A stretch of 55,042 bases of DNA, taken from Flavobacterium fryxellicola. GTDB lineage: Bacteria; Bacteroidota; Bacteroidia; Flavobacteriales; Flavobacteriaceae. Positions 25,589 through 35,267 of this stretch are shown here, piece by piece (position 1 is the first letter of the stretch; every line of letters starts with the position of its first letter). Below the pieces are notes generated by a model, which saw only the letters and a program-made list of their open reading frames with translations, was not told where the DNA came from and ran no database searches. The translations under genes and the position numbers were made by a program. The stretch spans positions 1-55,042 of the forward strand of contig NZ_FRDK01000014.1 of the NCBI RefSeq assembly GCF_900143245.1. The letters run 5' to 3'.

Positions 25589-26143
25589 ATGAAAACTAGA
25601 AAATTTTTATCGATTGCATTTATGACATTAGTATTTGGAGCTACTTCTTTCGCTCAAAAAACAGTAATGGTGGGTGGAGCAGCAATGTATCCAACTAAAA
25701 ATATTGTTGAAAATGCAGTAAACTCTAAAGATCACACTACGCTTGTTGCAGCCGTTAAAGCTGCAGGATTAGTAGAAACGTTGCAAAGTAAAGGACCTTT
25801 TACGGTTTTTGCGCCAACAAATGCTGCTTTTGCTAAATTACCAATGGGAACTGTTGAAACGTTATTGAAACCTGAAAACTTAAAAATGTTGCAAACAATA
25901 CTTACCTACCACGTAGTTGCAGGAAAAATGAACGCTTCTGATATAGCAAAAGCTATTAAAATGGGAAAAGGTAAAGCGACTTTAAAAACAGTTAGCGGTG
26001 GAACGCTTACGGCTTGGATGAAAGGGAAAAACTTATATATTACTGATGAGAATGGTGGAAAATCTAAAGTTACAATTGCAGATGTAAACCAATCAAATGG
26101 TGTGATTCACGTTGTAAATGCTGTAGTATTGCCTAAACAATAA
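25589..26143 (+). CDS. Secreted fasciclin (FAS1) domain protein
   Basis: A 184-residue exported protein: signal peptide about residues 1-22 (ending TSFAQ) and one FAS1 domain from about 45 to 184. The two conserved FAS1 blocks are clear: GPFTVFAPTNAAFAKLP near 70-86 and the C-terminal SNGVIHVVNAVVLP; the central HVVAGK is also present. FAS1 domains mediate adhesion or act at the cell surface; the partner here is unknown. No lipobox and no T9SS C-terminal signal are seen, so it is probably periplasmic or released. A terminator follows. Confidence 0.9.
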   Translation: MKTRKFLSIAFMTLVFGATSFAQKTVMVGGAAMYPTKNIVENAVNSKDHTTLVAAVKAAGLVETLQSKGPFTVFAPTNAAFAKLPMGTVETLLKPENLKMLQTILTYHVVAGKMNASDIAKAIKMGKGKATLKTVSGGTLTAWMKGKNLYITDENGGKSKVTIADVNQSNGVIHVVNAVVLPKQ

Positions 26144-26177
26144 TATTTAAGAAGAGGTTACTATTGCGCTATTTTAA

Positions 26178-26206
26178 AGAGCTCTGCTATTTGCAGGGCT
26201 CTTTTC
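26178..26206 (+). terminator. Terminator of the fasciclin gene
   Basis: AGAGCTCTGC, a short AT loop and GCAGGGCTCT followed by T residues; one G-T wobble in the stem. Confidence 0.75.
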
Positions 26207-26210
26207 TATA

Positions 26211-26243
26211 AAAAAAATCCCATTCGTAGACCGAATGGGATTT
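26211..26243 (-). terminator. Terminator of pheT
   Basis: AAATCCCATTCG and CGAATGGGATTT (12-base perfect arms, five-base loop). Read on the minus strand it is followed by a T tract and lies about 20 bases after the pheT stop codon. Confidence 0.88.
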
Positions 26244-26262
26244 AGTATTCTATAAAATGAAT

Positions 26263-28683
26263 TTATCTCAAAGTGGCTCCAAGTTCAGTTTCAAAATTCT
26301 TTTGCAGCTTGCTCATAATTTTATCAATTTGAACATCTGTCAATGTTTTTGAATTGTCCTGAATAGTGAAACTCAAGGCGTATGATTTTTTACCTTCTGG
26401 AAGTTTTTGTCCTTCATATACATCAAATAAATTAATGTCTTTTAACAATGCTTTCTCCGTTTGACAGGCAATTGTGTAAATACGGTCATATGTTACACTT
26501 TGGTCAATTAATAAAGCCAAATCTCTACGAACTTCTGGATATTTAGGAATCTCAGTGTATTTTATTTTGCTTGAAAGTAATTTCAAAATTAAGCTCCAAT
26601 TAAAATCTGCAAAAAACACTTCTTGTTTGATTCCAAAATGTTTTAAAATTGATTTTTTTACAACTCCTAATTCTACTAGAATTTCGTTTCCAACACTAAT
26701 CGCAATCCCTTCAGAAAACACATCTGAAGTTACAGGTACATTTTGTGTTTTTTGAATGCCCAAACGAGAAAGAATTCCATTTGCAAACCCTTTAAATAAA
26801 AAGAAATCGGATGGTTTTTGAGTTGATGTCCAGTTTTCCTGATTTCTGTTACCAGTAAGGAATAAACTTAAATGCTTTTTTTCTTCATAACCGGCAAGGT
26901 AGTTATGATATGTTTTTCCAAATTCGAATAATTTCAAATCGGCATTTTTACGATTGATATTATACGATACTGCTTCTAATCCTGAAAACAGTAAAGACTG
27001 TCGCATTGTTGACAAATCAGCACTCAACGGATTTAACATTGTCACGTTATTTGTTGGATTCAAATCCTCTGAAAGTGCAACGTAGGACGCGGTGGTTAAT
27101 GAATTTGCCATCATTTCATTGAATCCCTGAGAATTTAATTGTGTGGCAATCACATTTTGTATTTTGTAATCTTCGTTTCTAGGCGAATTAGAAACGGTAG
27201 CATTTAGTTTTTTAGAAAAATTAATATTGTTGTAGCCATACACTCTTAGTATCTCCTCTATAACATCTATTTCTCTCTGGACATCAACGCGATATGCAGG
27301 AATTGTTAATCCTAATCCAGCATCTGAGACACTATTTACTTTGATATCTAAAGAAACTAATATTTTTTTAATCGTATCTTTTTGTAATTCTTCCCCAATA
27401 ATTTTTGCGACTTTACTAAAGTTTAAGAATACGCTGAAATCTTCTATTTTCTTTGGATAGACATTAAAAACGTCAGATGTAATCTCTCCACCCGCCACTT
27501 CTTGTATTAATAACGCAGCACGTTTCAAGGCATACTCTGTAATAGTAGGGTCAATTCCTCTTTCAAAACGAAAAGAAGCATCCGTGTTTAGCTGGTGTCT
27601 TTTTGCTGTTTTACGAATACTTACGGGATTAAAATAAGCACTTTCTAAAAATATAGAATTCGTATTTTCAGAAACTCCAGATTTTTTACCGCCAAAAACA
27701 CCGGCAATGCATAAAGGACCTTTTTCGTCACAAATCATTAAATCTTCTTCGTGTAAAGTTCTTTCAACATCATCAAGGGTCGTGAATTTTGTGCCTGCAG
27801 GAAGCGTTTGCACTATTATTTTACCATTAATTTTTGCAGCATCAAAAGCATGGAGTGGTTGTCCTAATTCATGTAAAACATAATTAGTAACATCGACAAT
27901 ATTATTTTTAGGATTTAATCCTATTGCTTTCAATCTGTTTTGCAACCATGCAGGAGATGTTTTAACCTCGATCCCTGAAATAGTTACACCGCAATAGCGA
28001 GGGGCAAGTTTAGGCTCTTTTACATCTATATCAATTTTCAAAGTTCTTTTATCTACTCTAAAATTACTAACCGATGGGGTAATTAATTCTACATTTATAC
28101 CACTTTGTAAAAGTCCAGCTCTTAAATCGCGAGCTGTTCCTAAGTGGCTCATGGCATCAGCACGATTAGGAGTAAGTCCAATTTCAAAAACTTCATCATC
28201 TTCAATTTTAAAAACGGTTGCAGCAGGTGTTCCCGGTACTAATGCATCGTCTAGAATCATAATACCGTCATGGCTGTCACCAAGGCCAATCTCATCTTCT
28301 GCACAAATCATTCCGTGGCTTTCCTGTCCGCGTATTTTTCCTTTTTTTATAGAAAAAGCAACTCCTGCTGCATCATATAATGTAGTTCCTATAGTAGCGA
28401 CCGGTACTTTTTGACCCGCAGCAACATTATTGGCACCACATACAATTTGTACAGGAATACCGTTGCCTAAATCTACGGTGGTTATTTTTAGTCTGTCAGC
28501 ATCGGGATGTTGGACGCAAGTGAGAACATGCCCTACAACAATACCTTCTAATCCGCCTTTTACGGATTGGTATTTTTCTACTATTTCCACTTCTAGACCT
28601 AAGTCCGTAAGTAATGCAGCAGTTTCATCCGATTTCCAATCTATTTTGATGAATTGTTTTAACCAATTGTAAGATATTTTCAT
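26263..28683 (-). CDS. pheT: Phenylalanine--tRNA ligase beta subunit
   Basis: An 806-residue subunit of the (alpha-beta)2 synthetase that charges tRNA-Phe. The N-terminus MKISYNWLKQFI is diagnostic. It is followed by the tRNA-binding OB domain (about 39-150, with HPDADRLKITTVD and QIVCGANNV), the B3/B4 editing region (about 210-390), the B5 domain, the catalytic-like core and the C-terminal FDX-ACB anticodon-binding domain (about 710-806, KYPEVRRDLALLID). pheS is not in the window. A -7 box TATATTTG (minus strand, 28705-28712), with a TTG 24 bases further upstream, lies just before the gene. Confidence 0.96.
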   Translation of the reverse strand: MKISYNWLKQFIKIDWKSDETAALLTDLGLEVEIVEKYQSVKGGLEGIVVGHVLTCVQHPDADRLKITTVDLGNGIPVQIVCGANNVAAGQKVPVATIGTTLYDAAGVAFSIKKGKIRGQESHGMICAEDEIGLGDSHDGIMILDDALVPGTPAATVFKIEDDEVFEIGLTPNRADAMSHLGTARDLRAGLLQSGINVELITPSVSNFRVDKRTLKIDIDVKEPKLAPRYCGVTISGIEVKTSPAWLQNRLKAIGLNPKNNIVDVTNYVLHELGQPLHAFDAAKINGKIIVQTLPAGTKFTTLDDVERTLHEEDLMICDEKGPLCIAGVFGGKKSGVSENTNSIFLESAYFNPVSIRKTAKRHQLNTDASFRFERGIDPTITEYALKRAALLIQEVAGGEITSDVFNVYPKKIEDFSVFLNFSKVAKIIGEELQKDTIKKILVSLDIKVNSVSDAGLGLTIPAYRVDVQREIDVIEEILRVYGYNNINFSKKLNATVSNSPRNEDYKIQNVIATQLNSQGFNEMMANSLTTASYVALSEDLNPTNNVTMLNPLSADLSTMRQSLLFSGLEAVSYNINRKNADLKLFEFGKTYHNYLAGYEEKKHLSLFLTGNRNQENWTSTQKPSDFFLFKGFANGILSRLGIQKTQNVPVTSDVFSEGIAISVGNEILVELGVVKKSILKHFGIKQEVFFADFNWSLILKLLSSKIKYTEIPKYPEVRRDLALLIDQSVTYDRIYTIACQTEKALLKDINLFDVYEGQKLPEGKKSYALSFTIQDNSKTLTDVQIDKIMSKLQKNFETELGATLR

Positions 28684-28704
28684 TTTATGTTTTTTTCAAG
28701 ATTG

Positions 28705-28739
28705 CAAATATAAGGATTGCAGGTTGGAGTAAGAAACAA
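28705..28739 (-). promoter_or_regulatory. Promoter of pheT
   Basis: On the minus strand: TTG (complement of 28737-28739), a 24-base spacer and TATATTTG (complement of 28705-28712), 21 bases before the start codon. The spacer is one base longer than the usual range. Confidence 0.5.
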
Positions 28740-28917
28740 TTTTTTTTGTTTTTTATAATTCATTCGTAGTAATAAGCACGTGTAAGAAATGTTAATTTGG
28801 CATCATTAATTATAAATAAATGTGAAATAAATAATAAAATTAGGTTAAAAAAACAGATAGTAAAATTTAATGCTACTAGTTGGATGATTAATGCTATTCT
28901 AATAATAAATAAGAACC

Positions 28918-28925
28918 TAACTTTG
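28918..28925 (+). promoter_or_regulatory. -7 box TAACTTTG before the aldehyde dehydrogenase gene
   Basis: A perfect TAnnTTTG match 23 bases before the start codon, with no TTG at the usual spacing. Absence of a good upstream box would fit a promoter that needs an activator such as the nearby AraC-type protein; this is inference. Confidence 0.4.
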
Positions 28926-28948
28926 GGTAAATCTAAAAATAAAACCAA

Positions 28949-30454
28949 ATGGATAACGTAGTACAAAGACCTGAATTTAAGGCAAAATATGATAATTATA
29001 TCGGTGGTAAATTTGTAGCACCAATAAATGGTGACTATTTTGACGTGGTTTCTCCAATAGATGGAAAAGTTTTTACGCAAGCTGCGCACTCTAGCAAGGA
29101 AGATGTAGCATTTGCTGTTGATAAAGCTTATGACGCTTTTCAAACTTGGGGAAAAACTTCTGCTACGGAACGCAGTAACTTATTGAATAAAATTGCTCAA
29201 GTTATCGAGGATAATTTGGAATATATAGCAACGGTTGAAACAATAGATAATGGAAAAGCGATACGGGAAACTTTGGCTGCAGATATTCCTTTGGCCATAG
29301 ACCATTTTCGCTATTTTGCTGGTGTAATAAGAGCAGAGGAAAGTTCAATTGCCGAATTGGATTCGCAAACTGTTTCTATTGCTTTGAGTGAACCTTTAGG
29401 GGTAATTGCCCAAATTATTCCTTGGAATTTCCCTATTTTAATGGCAGTTTGGAAATTGGCTCCCGCTTTGGCAGCAGGGAATACGGTGGTTCTAAAACCG
29501 GCAGAAAGCACACCAATTTCTATTTTAGTATTAATGGAATTGATTGGGGATATTCTTCCTCCTGGAGTTATAAATATTGTGAATGGTTTTGGGGCCGAGT
29601 TGGGTAGAGCTTTGGTAACCAATAAAAAAGTGTCAAAAGCGGCATTTACCGGTTCGACTCCTACAGGTCGTTTAGTCATGCAATATGCTACTGAAAATAT
29701 TATTCCAGTTACGTTAGAATTAGGCGGAAAATCACCTAATATTTTTATGGAATCGGTTGGTGATGCTGATGATGATTTCTTTGACAAAGCAGTTGAAGGT
29801 GCTGTCATGTTTGCTTTAAACCAAGGTGAAATATGTACTTGTCCTTCCAGACTATTAGTACATGAAGCAATTTATGATAAATTTATTGCCAAAGTTATTG
29901 AAAGAACTGCTGCCATCAAGATGGGAAATCCGTTGGACAGAACTACGATGATGGGTGCACAAACTTCTTTGGTTCAAAAAGAAAAAATACTGACCTATAT
30001 TAAATTAGGAAAGGAAGAAGGAGCTGAATTATTAACAGGAGGGGAAGAAAATCAACTGGAAGGGGAATTAGCAGCCGGGTATTATATCAAACCGACCCTT
30101 TTCAAAGGACACAACAAAATGCGTATTTTTCAAGAAGAAATATTCGGACCTGTTTTAGCAGTTACTACTTTTAAAACGACTGAAGAAGCAATTGCAATTG
30201 CAAATGATTCAATGTACGGTTTGGGAGCAGGACTTTGGACGCGCGATGCACACGAAATTTATCAGGTTCCAAGAGCGATTCAGGCGGGTCGTGTTTGGAT
30301 AAACCAATACCATTCTTATCCTGCGGGAGCTCCTTTTGGAGGATATAAACAGTCCGGAATTGGCCGTGAGAATCATAAAATGATGCTATCACATTACCAA
30401 CAAACAAAAAACATGCTGATTTCTTACGATAAAAAGAAATTAGGTTTCTTTTAG
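28949..30454 (+). CDS. NAD-dependent aldehyde dehydrogenase (AldB/ExaC-like)
   Basis: A 501-residue ALDH-superfamily enzyme oxidising aldehydes, probably acetaldehyde, to acids. The catalytic base is E257 in LELGGKSPN and the catalytic cysteine is C296 in NQGEICTCPSR; the cofactor segment IIPWNFPILM is near 158. The GE(I/V)CTCPSR form of the active site is typical of the ExaC/AldB acetaldehyde dehydrogenases. It is followed by an alcohol dehydrogenase and a DUF779 gene, with an AraC-type regulator convergent at the end: a module for taking alcohols to acids. A hairpin with a T tract directly after the gene may partly stop transcription before the next one. Confidence 0.9.
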   Translation: MDNVVQRPEFKAKYDNYIGGKFVAPINGDYFDVVSPIDGKVFTQAAHSSKEDVAFAVDKAYDAFQTWGKTSATERSNLLNKIAQVIEDNLEYIATVETIDNGKAIRETLAADIPLAIDHFRYFAGVIRAEESSIAELDSQTVSIALSEPLGVIAQIIPWNFPILMAVWKLAPALAAGNTVVLKPAESTPISILVLMELIGDILPPGVINIVNGFGAELGRALVTNKKVSKAAFTGSTPTGRLVMQYATENIIPVTLELGGKSPNIFMESVGDADDDFFDKAVEGAVMFALNQGEICTCPSRLLVHEAIYDKFIAKVIERTAAIKMGNPLDRTTMMGAQTSLVQKEKILTYIKLGKEEGAELLTGGEENQLEGELAAGYYIKPTLFKGHNKMRIFQEEIFGPVLAVTTFKTTEEAIAIANDSMYGLGAGLWTRDAHEIYQVPRAIQAGRVWINQYHSYPAGAPFGGYKQSGIGRENHKMMLSHYQQTKNMLISYDKKKLGFF

Positions 30455-30470
30455 AATGAATTATTAATTG

Positions 30471-30503
30471 AAAAAGGAAAGGTAAAGTGCTTTCCTTTTT
30501 TTT
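30471..30503 (+). terminator. Terminator or attenuator between ald and adh
   Basis: AAAAAGGAAAG, loop of eight, CTTTCC and a long T tract, 17 bases after the aldehyde dehydrogenase stop and 16 before the next start. It would make the downstream gene partly or wholly independent. Confidence 0.6.
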
Positions 30504-30518
30504 ATAAATCGAAATATT

Positions 30519-31553
30519 ATGCTACCAAAAACAATGAAGGCTGCGGTGATTAGAGAATTTGGGTCATTACTAAAGATCGAAGAAGTAGAAGTTAAACGTC
30601 CTGGTCGAAATGAAATTTTAGTAAAAATAATAGCAAGTGGTGTTTGCCATACGGACTTACACGCTATTGAAGGGGATTGGCCAGTTAAGCCAAAAATGCC
30701 ATTGATCCCAGGACATGAGGGAGTAGGATATGTTGTAGCGGTAGGTCCAGATGTAAAGAATGTCAAAGAAGGGGATGCTGTTGGGGTGCCATGGTTATAT
30801 AGTGCTTGTGGTGGCTGTGATCACTGTATCACGGGTTGGGAAACGTTGTGTGATACCCAGCAAAATGGAGGATACAGCGTAGATGGAAGTTTTGCCGAAT
30901 ATGTGATTGCCGATGCAAGATACGTTGGGCATTTACCTTCGAATGTAAATTTTTTGGAGATGGCACCCATCCTTTGCGCAGGTGTCACTGTTTATAAGGG
31001 ATTAAAAGAAACGGAAGTTAAACCTGGAGAATGGGTAGCTATTTCAGGAATTGGTGGTTTGGGTCACGTTGCCGTCCAATATGCAAAAGCTATGGGAATG
31101 CACGTTGCTGCCATTGATATTGCGGATGATAAATTAGAGTTGGCAAAAAAATTAGGTGCTGATTTAGTAATCAATGCTAAGAATCAAAATCCTGGTGAAT
31201 TTCTTAAAAAAGAAGTAGGTGGAATGCACGGATCTTTAGTTACGGCTGTTTCTCCAATCGCCTTTAAACAAGGATTAGAGACCTTAAGACGAAAAGGAAC
31301 CATGGTGTTGAACGGACTTCCTCCTGGAAATTTTGACTTGTCGATTTTTGATACGGTCTTAAATAGAATTACAATTCGGGGTTCTATTGTAGGAACACGA
31401 AAAGACTTGCAGGAAGCGATACAATTTGCTGTAGAAGGAAAAGTTAAAGCAACCGTTACATCAGCAAAGTTAGAGGATGTAAATGATGTTTTTGAAAAAA
31501 TGAAAAAAGGACAAATTGAAGGACGTGTCGTACTTGAAATTGCCAAGCAATAA
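30519..31553 (+). CDS. adhP: Zinc-dependent alcohol dehydrogenase, AdhP type
   Basis: A 344-residue medium-chain dehydrogenase interconverting primary alcohols and aldehydes with NAD(H). The catalytic zinc ligands are C43, H66-E67 and C153; the structural zinc ligands are C97, C100, C103 and C111 in SACGGCDHC...LC. The Rossmann motif GIGGLG is at 177-182. Length and motifs match ethanol-active AdhP/AdhA. It sits after an aldehyde dehydrogenase whose substrate is its product. Confidence 0.9.
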   Translation: MLPKTMKAAVIREFGSLLKIEEVEVKRPGRNEILVKIIASGVCHTDLHAIEGDWPVKPKMPLIPGHEGVGYVVAVGPDVKNVKEGDAVGVPWLYSACGGCDHCITGWETLCDTQQNGGYSVDGSFAEYVIADARYVGHLPSNVNFLEMAPILCAGVTVYKGLKETEVKPGEWVAISGIGGLGHVAVQYAKAMGMHVAAIDIADDKLELAKKLGADLVINAKNQNPGEFLKKEVGGMHGSLVTAVSPIAFKQGLETLRRKGTMVLNGLPPGNFDLSIFDTVLNRITIRGSIVGTRKDLQEAIQFAVEGKVKATVTSAKLEDVNDVFEKMKKGQIEGRVVLEIAKQ

Positions 31554-31564
31554 TATAAATTAGT

Positions 31565-31603
31565 AAAACAGAAAATTTGTGTTCGCATAAGTTTTCTGTT
31601 TTT
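31565..31603 (+). terminator. Terminator after adhP
   Basis: AAAACAGAAAA and TTTTCTGTTTT form an 11-base perfect stem around a 16-base loop with T residues after it, 12 bases past the stop codon. It overlaps upstream in-frame codons of the DUF779 gene, supporting that gene's later start. Confidence 0.6.
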
Positions 31604-31621
31604 ATTTGTACCCATAAACAG

Positions 31622-31996
31622 ATGATAAAAAGAATTGATGCCACCGAAAAGGCAATAGAATTGATAAAAATTTTGCAAGTAAAACATGGGGATTTAATGT
31701 TTTATCAGGCAGGTGGGTGCTGTGAAGGAACACAACCCCAATGTTTTGAAAAAGGAGGTTTTTATCAACGACTAGGCGATGTATGTATTGGTTTAGTAGA
31801 AAATACGGAGTTTTGGGTAGACAAAGATTTATTCGAATACTGGAAGCATGCACATTTTACTTTAGATGTAATTGATGCTTTTGGAGTAGGAGGATTTTCA
31901 TTAGAAACCCCGTTAAAAAAAACATTCCGAATCGATTATCGGATTTTTACTCCAGAGGAAGAAAAGTCCCTTGAACCCGTTACTTATATTGAATAA
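31622..31996 (+). CDS. DUF779 family protein
   Basis: A 124-residue cytoplasmic protein of the DUF779 family, with the cysteine motif GGCCEGTQPQC (about residues 32-42) that could bind a metal. The family is typically encoded beside AldB/ExaC-like aldehyde dehydrogenases, as here, but its biochemical role is not established to my knowledge. The frame stays open to an ATG at 31577, but that start lies inside the adhP terminator; the ATG at 31622 (MIKRIDATEKAIELI) fits relatives. It stops two bases before the convergent AraC gene, so the 3' ends of the two transcripts must overlap. Confidence 0.88.
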   Translation: MIKRIDATEKAIELIKILQVKHGDLMFYQAGGCCEGTQPQCFEKGGFYQRLGDVCIGLVENTEFWVDKDLFEYWKHAHFTLDVIDAFGVGGFSLETPLKKTFRIDYRIFTPEEEKSLEPVTYIE

Positions 31997-31997
31997 T

Positions 31998-32921
31998 TTA
32001 ATTCACGCACAATAATTGGTATTGTTTGGGTGTAATACCCTCGTGTTTCTTAAACAAACGAATAAAGTAATTACAATCCTCAAACCCGGACATGTGGCAG
32101 ACTTCATTAATTTGTATCGTAGGATTTTGGAGTAATTGTTTGGCACATCTCATTTTTTCATTAATTACAAATTCTATGGGACTCATTCCTAATTCTTTTT
32201 TGAAAAATCGATAGAAAGAAGTTGTGCTCATACATGCTTTTTCACTCAAATGTTTCATGTTAAAGTTTTCTTTTAAATTCAACCGGATGAATGCTACAAC
32301 TTCGGTAATGGGATTCTTTGGATCTATAAAGAGTCCATTTTCAATTGCTTTGGCAGTTTGAGTTTGAATAATGCGAATCAATAATTCCTGTAAAGTCAAG
32401 TCGGCTAGAACATCTTTGGTTATTGAAGTACTCATGCATTCGTTTATCAGTTTATTAATCGTTGTGGCTAATGCTGCATTGTTATAAAAGAAATAGCTTT
32501 GGTAATTCAAGTGCCAGAATTGATCATTCCCCTCTTTTGGATAGCGCTCATTCAAAAATTGTAAGGTATCAGTTATTTTTTTTTGGTCTATCGCCAAAGC
32601 CAAACATTGCGTTGGATTGTTTCTAGAAGCTTCCGGAAAATCAATTTTCATTTCCACATTCGAAGGAATCACTACAGTTTCTCCCGGCAAATATACAAAG
32701 CTTGGATCATCAAAAAGGTGCATTACTTTTTTGCCTCTCAACATGCTGGTGACCACTAAATCATTAAACTTTAAAGGAACTAATGTCGAAGATTCGTAGT
32801 TCTCAAAAAGATTGAGCTCGCAATGCTTCAAGGAATATACGGTTCTGTTTTCTACTAATGTTTTCAACGATTTCTCGTTTGAGAGATGTGGAGGATGAAT
32901 AAAAGCACGGTTACTAGTCAT
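31998..32921 (-). CDS. AraC-family transcriptional regulator
   Basis: A 307-residue regulator with an N-terminal cupin-like ligand or dimerisation part (about 30-190, AraC_N type) and a C-terminal AraC DNA-binding domain (about 205-305). Both helix-turn-helix units are visible: CMSTTSFYRFFKKELGMSP and, after it, CHMSGFEDCNYFIRLFKKHEGITPKQY in two parts. It faces the ald-adhP-DUF779 genes tail to tail. Regulators of this type usually activate that module in response to alcohol or aldehyde; the ligand is not readable. Its own promoter is not obvious. Confidence 0.88.
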   Translation of the reverse strand: MTSNRAFIHPPHLSNEKSLKTLVENRTVYSLKHCELNLFENYESSTLVPLKFNDLVVTSMLRGKKVMHLFDDPSFVYLPGETVVIPSNVEMKIDFPEASRNNPTQCLALAIDQKKITDTLQFLNERYPKEGNDQFWHLNYQSYFFYNNAALATTINKLINECMSTSITKDVLADLTLQELLIRIIQTQTAKAIENGLFIDPKNPITEVVAFIRLNLKENFNMKHLSEKACMSTTSFYRFFKKELGMSPIEFVINEKMRCAKQLLQNPTIQINEVCHMSGFEDCNYFIRLFKKHEGITPKQYQLLCVN

Positions 32922-32994
32922 AGTTTTAAACTTTAAAAAGTCAAAGCTTAAATTTAATGAAAATAATTAGATTGTTAAAGGTGTTTAACAAAAT

Positions 32995-33858
32995 TTAAAT
33001 TAACTCCTCAACATGTTTTTTAATGTTTTCTGCCATTTTCCTCGTTGGTAAATCATTGGCGTCAGTTCCAAAAGGATCTTCGATTTCTTCAGCAATGAGC
33101 TCTAAACTCGCTAAAACATAAAAAATAAATACGACAACTGGAATTACATAATAGCCCAGGCTAAAGACATATCCAAAAGGCAAAGTTAGGACGTAAATAA
33201 AAATAAATTTTTTTATAAAAGCACTATAAGAGTAGGGTATAGGCGTATTTTTTATTCGTTCACAAGCCCCGCAAATATCTGTAAAAGATTGTATTTCAGT
33301 ATTCAAAATAATCAATTGGTCTCCTGTAATTTTGTTGGAAACATATAAATCATTGATTTTTTGAAATAATATTTTGGCCACCTGATTTGGTTTGTGTTTG
33401 TGATGATCAATTTCTAAATCGACATCATCAAACAATTGCATACCCGTTTCACTATCATTTAAATGTTTGTGTAAAACGGAGGCATACGTGGGAATCACTT
33501 TCCGAAAAAAATTACGATCTTTTTCATCCTGCAATATGATTGATAATTTGATCGCTAAATTCCGACTGTTATTTACAAGTCCGCCCCATAATTTTCTTCC
33601 TTCCCACCATCTATCATAAGCAGTATTGGTGCGGTAAGCCAACAGTAAGGAGATTACGAAACCTAACATTCCGTGCATTATTGAGATATTTTTGACATGG
33701 CTACTATCTGGTAAATGCCAATATTCAATTTCTAAATAACCGATTCCACCAGAATAAATCCCGATAATAACCATCATTGGTATCAGTTTTCTAAAGGTGT
33801 CTCCTTTGCTTAATTGGAAAATAAAACTGATCCAGTCTTTGGGATTATACGAAGTCAT
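32995..33858 (-). CDS. Bestrophin family anion channel
   Basis: A 287-residue membrane protein of the bacterial bestrophin family (old name UPF0187). Four hydrophobic segments are visible near residues 25-45, 60-80, 215-235 and 240-260, with the conserved RTNTAYDRWWEGRKLWG between the second and the cytosolic helical part. Bacterial members form pentameric ion channels; selectivity here is unknown. It lies 26 bases downstream of the TolC-like gene on the same strand and may be read through from the efflux operon, although a functional link is not evident. Confidence 0.85.
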   Translation of the reverse strand: MTSYNPKDWISFIFQLSKGDTFRKLIPMMVIIGIYSGGIGYLEIEYWHLPDSSHVKNISIMHGMLGFVISLLLAYRTNTAYDRWWEGRKLWGGLVNNSRNLAIKLSIILQDEKDRNFFRKVIPTYASVLHKHLNDSETGMQLFDDVDLEIDHHKHKPNQVAKILFQKINDLYVSNKITGDQLIILNTEIQSFTDICGACERIKNTPIPYSYSAFIKKFIFIYVLTLPFGYVFSLGYYVIPVVVFIFYVLASLELIAEEIEDPFGTDANDLPTRKMAENIKKHVEELI

Positions 33859-33884
33859 TCTGAATTTTTATTTACAAAAGTATA

Positions 33885-35198
33885 TTAAAAAATTAGATTG
33901 CCAGCTAATTCACGAAGTGCAATTTCAGATAATTTACCTTGAAATTGCGCGTTGCTGTAGCGCACTTTGGCATTCACATAATTCAATTGTGCCGTTCTGA
34001 ATTCTAACGTTGTAATAGTCCCAATTCGAAATTTATCTAAAGTAATACTCAAATTTTGTTTGGCAATTGACTCATTTTTTTCCTCTAAAACAATCAATTC
34101 TAAATTGGTCAAATACGTTTGGTAAGAAGTAGACAATTGTGAATTTAGCGCTAAATTTTGCTGGTCTATACTCAATTTAGAGTTTTCAATAAGAATCTTG
34201 GCGATTTTTTCATTCCGGTTTTGTGCAAAACCATCGAATAGATTCAATGAAGCACTGAAGCCATAATTAAAGCCTCTGGATTGAGATTGCACCACAAAAC
34301 CAAGACTAGATTGACTTTCAGAAAAATTATAGGCAGTATTTACGCGAAGGGTAGGATAACGTGCCGCTTTAATTTGTTTTAATTCTAATTCGGCTACTCT
34401 TTTAGTAATAATTTGGGCTTCCAATTGAGGATTTTGTTTCTCGGCTAAAGCTTTTAGTTCCGGTAATAATAATAAAGAATCGACTTCCAGTACATCAATT
34501 ACTTTAAAATTGGTCGTTACCTCTCTCGCCATTAGCTGGTTTAGTAAAATCTTGCTATTAGCATACAATTCTTTTTGTCTTAGCAGCGCTACTTGATCCG
34601 TATTCAAATCTACTTGTGCATTCAAAACTTCTAATTTAGATGCTTTTCCAATGGTAAATCTATTTTGTGCCAATGTTAATCGCTGGTTAGAAATGACGAT
34701 TGTTGTATCTAATGCCGCCAATTGTTGCTGTTGTTGTACTAAATCGTAATACGCAGCATTTACATCGCTAATTCTTGTGATTAAGGTCAGTTTTAATTGT
34801 GCTTCGCCTAGCTTTTGTAATTCTTTGAGCTGATCTAATCGGGCAAACATTCTCAGTCCGTCAAAAATAGTCCAATCTAATCCAACACCGTAGGTCAAAT
34901 TATTATTTTTGGCATTATCTAATTCATTTTTTGTACCATCCTGACGCGTTTGTGAACTATTTTGAATACTGTTGTTATCTATCACATTTGCGGTAACAGT
35001 TGGCAGCATTCCAGCATTTCCAATAGCCACGTTCGTTTTTTCAATAGTCAAATTATTAGTAGCAATTTTTATTTCATAATTATTTTCCAATGCAATTTTT
35101 ACCGCACTTTCTAAAGTTAAGACTTCTTGTGCATTGGTTTCCATTGCACAAAAAAAGAGTAAGATTAAGCTTTGCAATAGTATTTTAGAGTGTGTCAT
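33885..35198 (-). CDS. TolC-family outer-membrane efflux protein
   Basis: A 437-residue outer-membrane channel with a signal peptide (about 1-23, ending ETNAQ) and two related halves rich in long coiled-coil helices (for example LKELQKLGEAQLKL and the QQQQQLAALD stretch), as in TolC/OprM. The repeat pattern ends with a region starting LDKFRIGTITTLEFRTAQ. It is the third gene of the RND operon and completes the tripartite exporter spanning both membranes. Confidence 0.9.
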   Translation of the reverse strand: MTHSKILLQSLILLFFCAMETNAQEVLTLESAVKIALENNYEIKIATNNLTIEKTNVAIGNAGMLPTVTANVIDNNSIQNSSQTRQDGTKNELDNAKNNNLTYGVGLDWTIFDGLRMFARLDQLKELQKLGEAQLKLTLITRISDVNAAYYDLVQQQQQLAALDTTIVISNQRLTLAQNRFTIGKASKLEVLNAQVDLNTDQVALLRQKELYANSKILLNQLMAREVTTNFKVIDVLEVDSLLLLPELKALAEKQNPQLEAQIITKRVAELELKQIKAARYPTLRVNTAYNFSESQSSLGFVVQSQSRGFNYGFSASLNLFDGFAQNRNEKIAKILIENSKLSIDQQNLALNSQLSTSYQTYLTNLELIVLEEKNESIAKQNLSITLDKFRIGTITTLEFRTAQLNYVNAKVRYSNAQFQGKLSEIALRELAGNLIF

Positions 35199-35267
35199 AT
35201 TTTTATTTTTTGACTTGGATTATTATTGTAATTGTTATATAATCCCAAACATCAGCGTTCCATTAAA

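Noticed and set aside
30171..30407. Minus-strand frame opposite the aldehyde dehydrogenase gene
   Set aside because: It lies inside a complete ALDH gene with intact active site; no promoter or recognisable product.
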